A DNA stretch of 8,843 nt from Clostridiales bacterium (GCA_019421525.1 JAHZFC010000092.1:1-8843); one strand, 5' to 3'. Counted from the stretch's first letter, positions 1-6,090 are shown. Program-made: numbers and translations. Notes: generated by a model from the sequence alone, not told the origin.

Positions 1-3
1 AGT

Positions 4-79
4 ACTTTCTGCACGAGCAGAAAGTCACCCGCCGGAGGCTGGGACAGCCTCATGTGGTCGCAAGGACTTCGTCCTTGCG
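4..79 (-). repeat. Left copy of a structured dispersed repeat, downstream of dnaA
   Basis: Read on the minus strand away from dnaA, this holds three elements in order. A 9-bp hairpin (79-59, stem CGCAAGGAC, loop GAA) begins right after the dnaA stop codon. The 39-bp core (57-19) is identical, in inverted orientation, to 8740-8702 and contains its own 7-bp hairpin GAGGCTG/CAGCCTC. A further hairpin at 4-25 (stem ACTTTCTGC, loop TCGT on this strand) overlaps the end of the core. No T-run follows the first hairpin, so it does not look like a simple intrinsic terminator. Detectable similarity to the right copy is lost at about base 3, and the window ends there. Confidence 0.85.
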
Positions 80-1402
80 TCAATAGGCGGAGTTGACGGC
101 ATTGGTGATGTCCCGGATGATCTCGGCGGTCTCCGGCTGCTGCTTGATCATCTTCTCCACCCGGTTGATGGAGTTGAGCACCGTGGAGTGGTGCCGGCCG
201 CCGAACTGCTGGCCGATCTCCGCCAGGGACAGCTGGGTCATCTCCCGGATGATGTACATGGCCACGTTGCGGGCGGTGGTGATCTCCTTGTTCTGGCCCT
301 GGCCCCGGATGGCGGAGCTGTCCAGCTCATAGAACCGGGCCACCTCCTGGATGATGGTGTCGGCAGAGGGGAGAAAATCCTCCTTGGTGCGCAGGATGTC
401 CCGCACCGCCCGGATGGTGGTCTCCACGTCCACCTGCTCGCCCATGAGCTCCTGGAAGGCCATGATCTTATTGACCACTCCTTCGATCTGACGGACATTG
501 GAGGTGATATTCTCCGCCATGTAGCTGAGCACAGGGTCGGGCAGGATGATGCCCCGCTCCAGGGACTTGTTTTTCAGCAGCGCCATGCGGGTCTCGTAGT
601 CCGGGGGCTGGATATCGGCGGACAATCCCTGCTCGAACCGGGTGCGCAGGCGCTGCTCCAGCCGGAGCATCTCCTGGGGCGGACGGTCGGAGGTGAATAC
701 GATCTGCTTTTTCTGCTCATACAGGGTGTTGAAGGTGTGGAACAGCTCCTCCTCGCTGGAGTCCTTCCCGGCGATGAACTGCACATCGTCCATGAGGAAC
801 AGATCCACGTTCCGGTATTTGTCCCGGAACTCCTGCATATCCATGCCCCGGCGCAGGTTGGTGATCAGCTCGTTGACAAAATCCTCGCTCTTGATGTAGA
901 GGATGCGGTAGCCCGGGAATCCCCGCCGGACCCGGTGGGCGATGGCGTGGAGCAGGTGGGTCTTGCCCAGGCCGGACTGACCGTAGATGAACAGGGGGTT
1001 GTAGGCCCCGCCGGGCTCAGTGGCCACCTTTTGGGCGGCGATATAGGCGAATTTGTTGGTGGAGCCCACCACGAACCGCTCAAAGGTATACTTGTCCTCC
1101 GTGGGGTCCTCCGGGGAGATGGGCTTTCGTTCCCGCTGCTGGTAGGCCTCCGCCTCCTCTGGGAGCAGCAGCTCCACATCCACCTCAAAAGAGAACAGCT
1201 CCATAAGAGCCTTTTGGATGACAGGCAGGAACCGGGAGCGGATGACGTCCCGTTTGAAGTCGGTGGAGACGCACAGGAGGAACCGGGTGTCCTCCAGGGC
1301 GACGGCCCTGGCATCTCCGAACCAGGTGTCGATGGACACGGCGGTCATGTCCGCCTCCATCAGTGTTTTCACTTTTTCCCAGACGTCAGCAGCGGAATTC
1401 AT
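80..1402 (-). CDS. dnaA: Chromosomal replication initiator protein DnaA
   Basis: DnaA binds origin DnaA boxes in its ATP form, oligomerises, melts the origin and recruits the replicative helicase. The 440-residue length is normal. Domain I is at about residues 1-85, a short charged linker (domain II) at 86-105, AAA+ domain III at about 106-335 and DNA-binding domain IV at about 345-440. Visible motifs are Walker A GQSGLGKT (141-148), Walker B LFLMDD (201-206), sensor 1 around IVFTSDR (234-240), the box VII arginines near RLRTRF (251-256), sensor 2 near SNVRQIEG (301-308) and the signature GGRHHSTV (401-408). Aligned by eye to E. coli, H404 replaces base-contacting D433 and Q370 replaces minor-groove R399. 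The ATG lies 12 nt after AAGGGG (1415-1420, minus strand). It is divergent from rpmH, as in Bacillus. The next leftward gene, expected to be dnaN, is outside the window. Confidence 0.97.
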   Translation of the reverse strand: MNSAADVWEKVKTLMEADMTAVSIDTWFGDARAVALEDTRFLLCVSTDFKRDVIRSRFLPVIQKALMELFSFEVDVELLLPEEAEAYQQRERKPISPEDPTEDKYTFERFVVGSTNKFAYIAAQKVATEPGGAYNPLFIYGQSGLGKTHLLHAIAHRVRRGFPGYRILYIKSEDFVNELITNLRRGMDMQEFRDKYRNVDLFLMDDVQFIAGKDSSEEELFHTFNTLYEQKKQIVFTSDRPPQEMLRLEQRLRTRFEQGLSADIQPPDYETRMALLKNKSLERGIILPDPVLSYMAENITSNVRQIEGVVNKIMAFQELMGEQVDVETTIRAVRDILRTKEDFLPSADTIIQEVARFYELDSSAIRGQGQNKEITTARNVAMYIIREMTQLSLAEIGQQFGGRHHSTVLNSINRVEKMIKQQPETAEIIRDITNAVNSAY

Positions 1403-1456
1403 ATCAGCTTGCGGCCCCTTCCAAAAGATAAGATCACGTCATGTCTTAACCTATTG

Positions 1457-1485
1457 ATTATATCAAAAACCAGGGCGGCATACAA
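1457..1485 (-). promoter_or_regulatory. Sigma-A-type promoter of dnaA
   Basis: On the minus strand a perfect -10 TATAAT (1457-1462) sits 17 bp from a weak -35 TTGTAT (1480-1485). Transcription would start near 1450, giving a leader of about 48 nt before the dnaA ATG. Confidence 0.7.
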
Positions 1486-1672
1486 GGGCTTTCTCGCGAT
1501 CGGAAAGTGATTTTTATTTTAATAGGTATACCCGGATATCTGCCCACTCAGACATCAGCGGACCAGATGGAAGGCCCCGCGCGTCAAGGACCTGTTTTTT
1601 CCCGGAGAGGGACACAATATCTTGTGTTTGGAAAGCGAAAAGAACATTTTTTGATTTTTCTCAGAAATTTGG

Positions 1673-1702
1673 TTGACAGAAAAGCCGGTTTTGCGGTATA
1701 AT
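1673..1702 (+). promoter_or_regulatory. Consensus sigma-A promoter of the rpmH operon
   Basis: TTGACA (1673-1678) and TATAAT (1697-1702) are both perfect hexamers, separated by 18 bp. The start site should be near 1709, leaving a leader of about 113 nt before rpmH. A perfect consensus fits a highly expressed ribosomal protein operon. Confidence 0.88.
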
Positions 1703-1707
1703 CACGG

Positions 1708-1733
1708 ATGCGCTTTTATATGTGCGCGTTTTT
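1708..1733 (+). promoter_or_regulatory. 5'-terminal leader hairpin followed by a T-tract
   Basis: ATGCGC (1708-1713) can pair with GCGCGT (1724-1729, one G-U pair) around a 10-nt AT-rich loop, and TTTTTC follows immediately. It lies at the predicted transcript start. It could protect the 5' end or act as a weak attenuator, but the stem is short. Confidence 0.35.
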
Positions 1734-1802
1734 CTTATCGACCGCGGTCCGGTCCCCGGGCCGTTGTGGAGGCGGCGCCCAGACAGGCGTCCAGCCAATA
1801 GA

Positions 1803-1817
1803 GTACAGGAGGTGTAC
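1803..1817 (+). promoter_or_regulatory. rpmH ribosome binding site in a small hairpin loop
   Basis: The full Shine-Dalgarno sequence AGGAGG (1807-1812), with 9 nt before the ATG at 1822, fixes the rpmH start. It lies in a 7-nt loop closed by GTAC/GTAC (1803-1806 and 1814-1817). The stem is only 4 bp and may have no effect. Confidence 0.6.
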
Positions 1818-1821
1818 CCGC

Positions 1822-1956
1822 ATGGTTCGTACCTATCAGCCCAAGAAGCGTCATCGCTCCAAGGTCCATGGCTTCCGCAAGCGTATGGCCACTGCCAACG
1901 GCCGCAAGGTCCTGGCCCGTCGCCGTGCCAAGGGCCGCGCCCGCCTGACCCACTGA
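1822..1956 (+). CDS. rpmH: Large ribosomal subunit protein bL34
   Basis: bL34 is a small basic protein of the 50S subunit that binds 23S rRNA. The 44-residue product has the family's standard length. It begins MVRTYQPKKRHRSKVHGFR and continues through the conserved RMATANGRKVLARRRAKGR segment to a short C-terminal end (RLTH); about a third of residues are Arg or Lys. The ATG at 1822 is chosen over upstream in-frame codons because AGGAGG lies just before it and the protein then matches bL34 from its first residue. It is the first gene of the rpmH-rnpA-yidD-yidC-jag operon, behind a consensus promoter and a structured leader of about 113 nt. Confidence 0.98.
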   Translation: MVRTYQPKKRHRSKVHGFRKRMATANGRKVLARRRAKGRARLTH

Positions 1957-1969
1957 TGGCGGCAACATC

Positions 1970-2046
1970 GGGATAACGATAGACCGGGGCGGGGGAGGAG
2001 ATCCCCGGCCCCTATGTCGCGTTCGGGACTTGTCCGGCGTTATCCC
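1970..2046 (+). promoter_or_regulatory. Structured rpmH-rnpA intercistronic region
   Basis: The 117-nt gap between rpmH and rnpA holds an 8-bp inverted repeat, GGGATAAC (1970-1977) and GTTATCCC (2039-2046). Inside it is a GC-rich hairpin: GGGGCGGGGG (1986-1995) pairs, with one bulged base, with CCCCGGCCCC (2003-2012) around the loop AGGAGAT. No T-run follows, so it is not a normal terminator. It could set the rpmH:rnpA ratio by pausing, processing or protecting the RNA; that role is inference. Confidence 0.5.
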
Positions 2047-2073
2047 ACCCCAGAGGAAGGGAGTTTCCCGCCT

Positions 2074-2415
2074 GTGAAAAAAACCGTATCCCTCAAGGAA
2101 AACCACCTGTTCCGCAGGCTGTACAACAAGGGGCGCAGCGCCGTATCGCCGGAGCTGGCCGTCTACGTCCGGAAAAACGGCCGGCCGGGCAACCGCCTGG
2201 GCCTGACGGTGTCCACCAAGGTGGGCCATGCCGTGGTGCGCAACCGGGTGCGCCGCCGCCTGCGGGAGATCTACCGCCTGAACGAGGACAAGCTGGTCTC
2301 CGGCGTGGACATCGTGGTGGTGGCCCGGGTGCGGGCCGCCCACGCCCCCTACCGCCGTCTGGAGCAGTCCTTTTTGAAGCTGTGCGGCAAGGTCGGCCTG
2401 CTGGCCAGACAGTGA
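2074..2415 (+). CDS. rnpA: Ribonuclease P protein component
   Basis: RnpA is the protein subunit of RNase P; it helps the catalytic RNA bind and cleave the 5' leader of pre-tRNA. The GTG start at 2074 gives 113 residues, the usual size, beginning VKKTVSLKENHLFRRLY, which matches the family N-terminus. The hallmark basic RNR motif is at residues 56-67 (RNRVRRRLREIY). The sequence is rich in Arg and Lys. An in-frame ATG at 2014 would add 20 residues that do not resemble RnpA, while AGGAAGGGAG (2054-2063) precedes the GTG, so 2074 is preferred. The stop is 12 nt before yidD, so the genes are probably cotranscribed. Confidence 0.95.
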   Translation: MKKTVSLKENHLFRRLYNKGRSAVSPELAVYVRKNGRPGNRLGLTVSTKVGHAVVRNRVRRRLREIYRLNEDKLVSGVDIVVVARVRAAHAPYRRLEQSFLKLCGKVGLLARQ

Positions 2416-2427
2416 GGGTGTGGGGAT

Positions 2428-2676
2428 ATGAAGCAGCTGCTGTTGGCGCTGATCCGCTTTTACCGGAAGAACATCTCCCCCGCCAGTCCCCCCTGCTGCC
2501 GATTCATCCCCACCTGCTCCACCTACGCGCTGGAGGCGGTGGAGGTCCACGGCGCGCTCAAGGGCGGTATCCTGGCGGTGTGGCGGGTGCTGCGCTGTCA
2601 TCCATTTCACAGGGAAAAGTCCTTCATCTACGACCCGGTGCCCCCCAAGGGGCACTGGAGAAAACCAGTAACATAG
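2428..2676 (+). CDS. yidD: Membrane protein insertion efficiency factor YidD
   Basis: YidD is a small membrane-associated protein that assists YidC-dependent insertion of inner membrane proteins; its exact mechanism is unsettled. The 82-residue product shows the family pattern: an N-terminal amphipathic/hydrophobic helix (residues 2-12), CRFIPTCSTYA (24-34), the conserved EA...HG..KG stretch (36-46), RCHPF (56-60) and a terminal DPVP (69-72). The Gly-rich turn often found before DPVP is replaced by REKSFIY. It lies between rnpA and yidC, its normal position, and its TAG overlaps the Shine-Dalgarno sequence of yidC, suggesting coupled translation. Confidence 0.95.
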   Translation: MKQLLLALIRFYRKNISPASPPCCRFIPTCSTYALEAVEVHGALKGGILAVWRVLRCHPFHREKSFIYDPVPPKGHWRKPVT

Positions 2677-2686
2677 GAGGCCCCCA

Positions 2687-4078
2687 ATGGATTTTCTACA
2701 AATCATCATGACGCCCTTCAGCTGGCTGCTGAGGGTGTTCTGCCAGGTCTTCGACAGCTACGGTATCGCCCTGATCTTGTTCACCATCGTGGTCAAGCTC
2801 ATCCTGTTCCCCTTCAACCTGAAGGGCAAGAAGGGCATGATCAAGATGAACCTGATCTCCGGCCAGCTCAGGGAGATCCAGAAGCGGTGCGGCAACGACC
2901 GGGAGCGGTATAATCAGGAGGTCCAGAAGTTCTATTCCGAGAACAACGTCAGCCCCATGGGCGGCTGTATCTGGCAGCTGATCCCCCTGATCATCCTGTA
3001 TCCCCTGTACGCCATCATCCGCCGGCCCTTCCGGTACATGATGAACCTGACGGACAGCGCCATCACCTCTGTGGCAAACGCCCTGGGGATGACCGACTTC
3101 GTGGTCGGCTCCGGTTTTACGGAATTGACACTGGCGGCTGAACTCAACTCCAGCAATCTGGCCACCGCCTCTGCCGCCGCCGCCGGTTCCACTCTGTTCA
3201 TCATCAACTTCAATTTTCTGGGGCTCCATTTGGATGAGATCCCCCAGCTCATGTTCTGGCAGGGCGGGATCGACTGGAACTCCATCGGCCTGTTTCTGCT
3301 GCCCATCATCTCCGCGGTGCTGTCCTTCCTGTCCATGATGGTGTCCCAGCGGACCAACCGGATGAACCGCAACCAGGAGATGGACAAGAGCACCGCCTCC
3401 ACCAACCGCACCATGATGATCATCAGCCCCCTGATCTCCCTGTGGATCGGCTACTCCCTGCCTGCCGGTCTGTGTATCTACTGGATCGCAAACTCCCTGC
3501 TGATGATGCTCCAGGAGGTCATCTGCGGCAAGATCCTCCGCAAGGACTATGAGGCCGCCCAGCGGGAGATGGAGGAGCAGGCCCGGAAGGCCAAGGAGGA
3601 GGAGAAGGAGCGCCGCCGCGTCGCTGCGGAGAAGAAGGCCGCCGCCATCGCCTCCGGCAGCTACAAGAAGGGCAAGAAGGTCCAGCCCAAGGCCAAGAAC
3701 AAGGGCACCGACCTGTCCGCCAGCCGGGAGGGCCTGCGCGCCTATGCCCGGGGCCGTGCCTATGACCCTGACCGCTATCCCATCACCCCCTATCACGACC
3801 CGGATGACAAGTACAAGAAGAAGGAGCCCGAGGAGGAGCTCACCCCCCTGACCGAGGAGGAGAAGGCCATCCTGGCGGAGAACGGCGTGCCCATCCCCGA
3901 GATGCCTCCAGAGACCACGGAGGATGAAGCCGCTGAGGCCGTTGAGGCCGCCGGCGGTGACGAGGCGGTCCAGGAGGAGCAGCCTGCACCGGCAGAAGAG
4001 GACGGGCAGTCCGCCGCTGACGAGGGGGACTACGAGGCTCCCTATGCGGCGGATGAGGAAACTCAGGACAAAAAGTGA
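2687..4078 (+). CDS. yidC: YidC/Oxa1/SpoIIIJ membrane protein insertase with long charged tail
   Basis: YidC inserts and folds membrane proteins, alone or with SecYEG. AGGAGG (2675-2680) lies 6 nt before the ATG. The protein has 463 residues with hydrophobic segments at about 22-43, 95-112, 200-220 and 243-275, and the usual cytoplasmic helical loop (47-85) between the first two. There is no lipoprotein signal, which is normal for the clostridial type. The conserved groove arginine of Bacillus SpoIIIJ appears to be K37 (TIVVKLILFP), so a positive charge is kept. The loop at about 120-195 is long and Ala/Asn-rich. After about residue 283 comes a tail of roughly 180 residues, first strongly basic (300-340), then strongly acidic and Pro/Glu/Ala-rich (373-463). 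Basic tails are known to help YidC contact ribosomes; the role of the acidic part is unknown. The next gene is the RNA-binding protein jag, its common partner. Confidence 0.95.
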   Translation: MDFLQIIMTPFSWLLRVFCQVFDSYGIALILFTIVVKLILFPFNLKGKKGMIKMNLISGQLREIQKRCGNDRERYNQEVQKFYSENNVSPMGGCIWQLIPLIILYPLYAIIRRPFRYMMNLTDSAITSVANALGMTDFVVGSGFTELTLAAELNSSNLATASAAAAGSTLFIINFNFLGLHLDEIPQLMFWQGGIDWNSIGLFLLPIISAVLSFLSMMVSQRTNRMNRNQEMDKSTASTNRTMMIISPLISLWIGYSLPAGLCIYWIANSLLMMLQEVICGKILRKDYEAAQREMEEQARKAKEEEKERRRVAAEKKAAAIASGSYKKGKKVQPKAKNKGTDLSASREGLRAYARGRAYDPDRYPITPYHDPDDKYKKKEPEEELTPLTEEEKAILAENGVPIPEMPPETTEDEAAEAVEAAGGDEAVQEEQPAPAEEDGQSAADEGDYEAPYAADEETQDKK

Positions 4079-4120
4079 CATCCCGGTCCATTTCAGATCG
4101 GAAACAAGGAGTGTATCCCT

Positions 4121-4927
4121 GTGCAAAAGTATATTGAAGTCACCGGCAAGACCGAGGACGAGGCCCTGGCCAAGGGCCTGCAGCAGCTGGGTCTGGACCG
4201 GGATGATGTGTCGGTGGAGATCCTGGAACGGGGAAAGACTGGCTTTTTGGGCATCGGATCTGTTCCCGCCAAGGTAAAGATCACCTATGAGGCCCCAGAC
4301 GAGCCCGAAGCGGTGGAGCCGCCCGCTCCCGTGGAGGAGGAGCAGCCCGCCCCCGCCCCCAGGCGGGAGCGCGCGCCGGAGCCCCGTCGGGAGGCCCCCC
4401 CCGCCCCCAAGGCGGAGGAGCCCCAAAAGGCGCCGGCCCCCAAGGCCGCGCCTGCGGCGGTGGCGGACGACGATGTGGCCGCGGCCATCGTCAGGTTCCA
4501 GACCGGACTGTTCGCCCACATGGGGGTGGAGGCCACCCCCGTCATCACCCGGCAGGGAGATACCTATCAGGTGGTGCTGGAGGGGGAGGACCTGGGCGCC
4601 CTCATCGGCCGCCGGGGCGAGACCCTGGACGCCATCCAGCAGCTCACCGGCTACACTGTCAACCGGGGCAGGAGCCACCGGGTCCGCATCCATGTGGACG
4701 CCGAGGGCTACCGGGCCCGCCGGGAGGAGTCCCTGGAGCGGCTGGCCCGCAAGACCGCCGGGAAGGTGGTCAAGTACCGCCGGAACATCACCCTGGAGGC
4801 CATGAACGCCTATGAGCGCCATGTGATCCACACCGCCCTCCAGGACTACCCCAACGTGACCACCTATTCCACCGGCACCGAGCCCAACCGCCGCACCGTG
4901 GTGGCCTACGACCCCAGCAAGCAGTAA
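4121..4927 (+). CDS. khpB: RNA-binding protein KhpB (Jag/EloR), Jag-N, KH and R3H domains
   Basis: KhpB/Jag/EloR is a cytoplasmic RNA-binding protein which, with KhpA, affects cell elongation and division in Gram-positive bacteria. The GTG at 4121 follows AAGGAG (4106-4111) by 9 nt. The 268 residues hold a Jag-N domain at about 1-56 (including ERGKTGFLGIGS), a disordered Pro/Ala/Glu/Arg linker at about 58-115, a KH domain at about 118-183 with the nucleic-acid-binding loop GRRG (163-166), and an R3H domain at about 200-265 with the motif R233-x3-H237 (ERHVIH). All key motifs are intact. It sits 42 nt after yidC and is the last gene before a strong terminator. In many Firmicutes mnmE and mnmG follow, but they do not here. 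Confidence 0.95.
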   Translation: MQKYIEVTGKTEDEALAKGLQQLGLDRDDVSVEILERGKTGFLGIGSVPAKVKITYEAPDEPEAVEPPAPVEEEQPAPAPRRERAPEPRREAPPAPKAEEPQKAPAPKAAPAAVADDDVAAAIVRFQTGLFAHMGVEATPVITRQGDTYQVVLEGEDLGALIGRRGETLDAIQQLTGYTVNRGRSHRVRIHVDAEGYRARREESLERLARKTAGKVVKYRRNITLEAMNAYERHVIHTALQDYPNVTTYSTGTEPNRRTVVAYDPSKQ

Positions 4928-4941
4928 TACCATCGATCCTT

Positions 4942-4974
4942 CCGCCCCTCCCCTATCGGGAGGGGCGGTTTTTT
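4942..4974 (+). terminator. Intrinsic terminator of the rpmH-khpB operon
   Basis: A perfect 11-bp GC-rich stem (CCGCCCCTCCC at 4942-4952 with 4958-4968) and a 5-nt loop are followed by TTTTTT (4969-4974). It begins 14 nt after the khpB stop and is the only textbook terminator in the window. Confidence 0.95.
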
Positions 4975-5000
4975 GTGATTTTCCAGGGAAAAGAAACAGG

Positions 5001-5029
5001 TTGCGATCTCCCCTCCACTAAGGTAAAAT
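5001..5029 (+). promoter_or_regulatory. Sigma-A-type promoter of the Nudix-holB operon
   Basis: TTGCGA (5001-5006) is followed after 17 bp by TAAAAT (5024-5029). Transcription would start near 5036, about 30 nt before the Nudix gene. It lies just after the terminator of the preceding operon, in a short AT-rich gap. Confidence 0.65.
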
Positions 5030-5068
5030 GAAAGGTAACAAATATCTATCCGAATGGGAGGCAGGATG

Positions 5069-5482
5069 ATGGAGCGGGAAAAAAGCTGCGGCGCGGTGCT
5101 GTTCCGGGGTGGGGCGGGCCGGCGGACCTTTCTGGTCCTCCACAGCACCCTGGGCCACTGGACGCTGTGCAAGGGCCATGTGGAGCCGGGAGAGAGCGAA
5201 CACGAGACAGCGGAGCGGGAGATCCGGGAGGAGACCGGGCTGAGCGTGGGATTTGTGGACGGGTTCCGCCATGTCATCACCTACTCCCCCGCCCCTGCCG
5301 TGACCAAGGACGTGGTCTTTTTCCTGGGCCGGGCGGGGGATGGCCCGGTGTCCTGCCAGCCTGAGGAAGTCCGGGAGGCTCTGTTCCTCCCCGTTGGAGA
5401 GGCCCTGGCCCGGCTGACCCACCCCTCGGACCGGGAGACGCTGGAGCGGGCCGCCGCCTTTTTGGACGGACAGGACCAGTGA
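5069..5482 (+). CDS. Nudix hydrolase, Ap4A-hydrolase-like
   Basis: Nudix enzymes cleave nucleoside diphosphates linked to another group, using Mg2+ held by the Nudix box. A perfect box GX5EX7REUXEEXGU spans residues 36-58, from GHVEPGE to REIREETGL. The sequence before it (GHWTLCKGHVEPGE) resembles the asymmetric diadenosine tetraphosphate hydrolases, which usually read GHW-x-x-PKGHVE; here Cys replaces the common Pro. The 137-residue length fits that group. Substrate is an inference; another dinucleotide or capped substrate is possible. Two ATGs overlap at 5066 and 5069; 5069 is chosen because GGAGG (5057-5061) is then 7 nt away. It is the first gene of the second operon, and its stop overlaps the next start by 4 bases. 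Confidence 0.85.
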   Translation: MEREKSCGAVLFRGGAGRRTFLVLHSTLGHWTLCKGHVEPGESEHETAEREIREETGLSVGFVDGFRHVITYSPAPAVTKDVVFFLGRAGDGPVSCQPEEVREALFLPVGEALARLTHPSDRETLERAAAFLDGQDQ

Positions 5483-6075
5483 GCTTTGTGGAAAAAGCCC
5501 GCCCGGTATTGGAGACGGAGCGGCTGCTCCTCCGGCCCTTTCAGCGGGAGGACGGCCCGGCCATGCTCCCCATCCTGTCCCACCGGGAGGTGAACCGCTT
5601 TCTGCCCTGGTCCCCTGTGGAAAGTTTGGAGGCGTGCGTCCGCTTTTTGGAGGAGCGGCTCATGGGGCCGGGCCGGTATGCCGTCTGCCTCAAGAACGTC
5701 CTGTCCCCGGTGGGCTATGTCACAGTGGGAGGTCCGGACAGCTTTGACCTGGGCTATGGGCTGGCCCGCCGCTGGTGGGGACAGGGCCTTGCCGCCGAGG
5801 CCGCCGGGGCGGTGGCGGAAGAACTCCGGCGGGTGGGACAGCCCTGCCTCACCGCCACCCACGATGTGGAAAACCCGGCCAGCGGCCGGGTGATGGAGAA
5901 GCTGGGCATGACCTACCGCTACTCCTATGTGGAGCAGTGGCAGCCCAAGGATCTGCGGGTCACCTTCCGGCTGTACCAGCTGGATCTGGACGGACAGGAG
6001 CGGCCCGCCTATCCGGGCTATTGGGATACCCACCTGGAGCACTGGGTGGAAGAGATCGGTCGAGACCAGAACTGA
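5479..6075 (+). CDS. GNAT-family N-acetyltransferase, RimJ/RimL-like
   Basis: Members of this family transfer acetyl from acetyl-CoA to an amino group, on ribosomal protein N-termini, small amines or antibiotics. The 198-residue product opens with the Acetyltransf_3 signature LETERLLLRPF (11-21). It carries the acetyl-CoA pyrophosphate loop ARRWWGQGLA (96-105) and the late motif NPASGRVMEKLGM (132-144). The C-terminal tail from about 170 (GQERPAYPGYWDTHLEHW) is extra and aromatic. The substrate cannot be read from the sequence. The GTG start shares the bases GTGA with the Nudix stop and has only a weak ribosome binding site, so coupled translation is likely. A second GTG at 5488 is a possible alternative start. 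Confidence 0.85.
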   Translation: MSFVEKARPVLETERLLLRPFQREDGPAMLPILSHREVNRFLPWSPVESLEACVRFLEERLMGPGRYAVCLKNVLSPVGYVTVGGPDSFDLGYGLARRWWGQGLAAEAAGAVAEELRRVGQPCLTATHDVENPASGRVMEKLGMTYRYSYVEQWQPKDLRVTFRLYQLDLDGQERPAYPGYWDTHLEHWVEEIGRDQN

Positions 6076-6090
6076 AAGGAGGTGGGCCCC

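Larger units (their letters stand above)
1403..1821. other. dnaA-rpmH divergent intergenic region, candidate origin segment
   Basis: This 419-bp gap holds both divergent promoters and no credible gene. It is clearly AT-richer than the flanking genes, especially at 1441-1470, 1505-1530 and 1625-1700. In Bacillus the equivalent gap carries DnaA-box clusters. Reading both strands here I find no TTATCCACA and no one-mismatch version; the nearest is TTATCGACC at 1735-1743 with two mismatches. Short symmetrical sequences are present: the palindrome GGTATACC at 1525-1532 and ACACAA-TATC-TTGTGT at 1612-1627. Its role as part of oriC is inferred from gene order only. Confidence 0.5.

Noticed and set aside
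59..79. Intrinsic terminator of dnaA
   Set aside because: The hairpin is perfect, but the sequence after it in the dnaA direction is ACCACATGAGG, without a T-run; it is better explained as part of the repeat.
188..1510. 440-codon open frame antisense to dnaA
   Set aside because: It mirrors dnaA in a GC-rich genome, shows no motif and lacks a convincing ribosome binding site.
1735..2709. 324-codon leftward open frame across rpmH, rnpA and yidD
   Set aside because: It crosses three certain genes on the other strand and has no recognisable domain.
2696..4933. Very long open frame (745 codons) antisense to yidC and khpB
   Set aside because: It lies opposite two well-supported genes. Its translation is rich in Gly/Leu/His/Asp with low-complexity runs and no domain, as expected from antisense reading of GC-rich codons.
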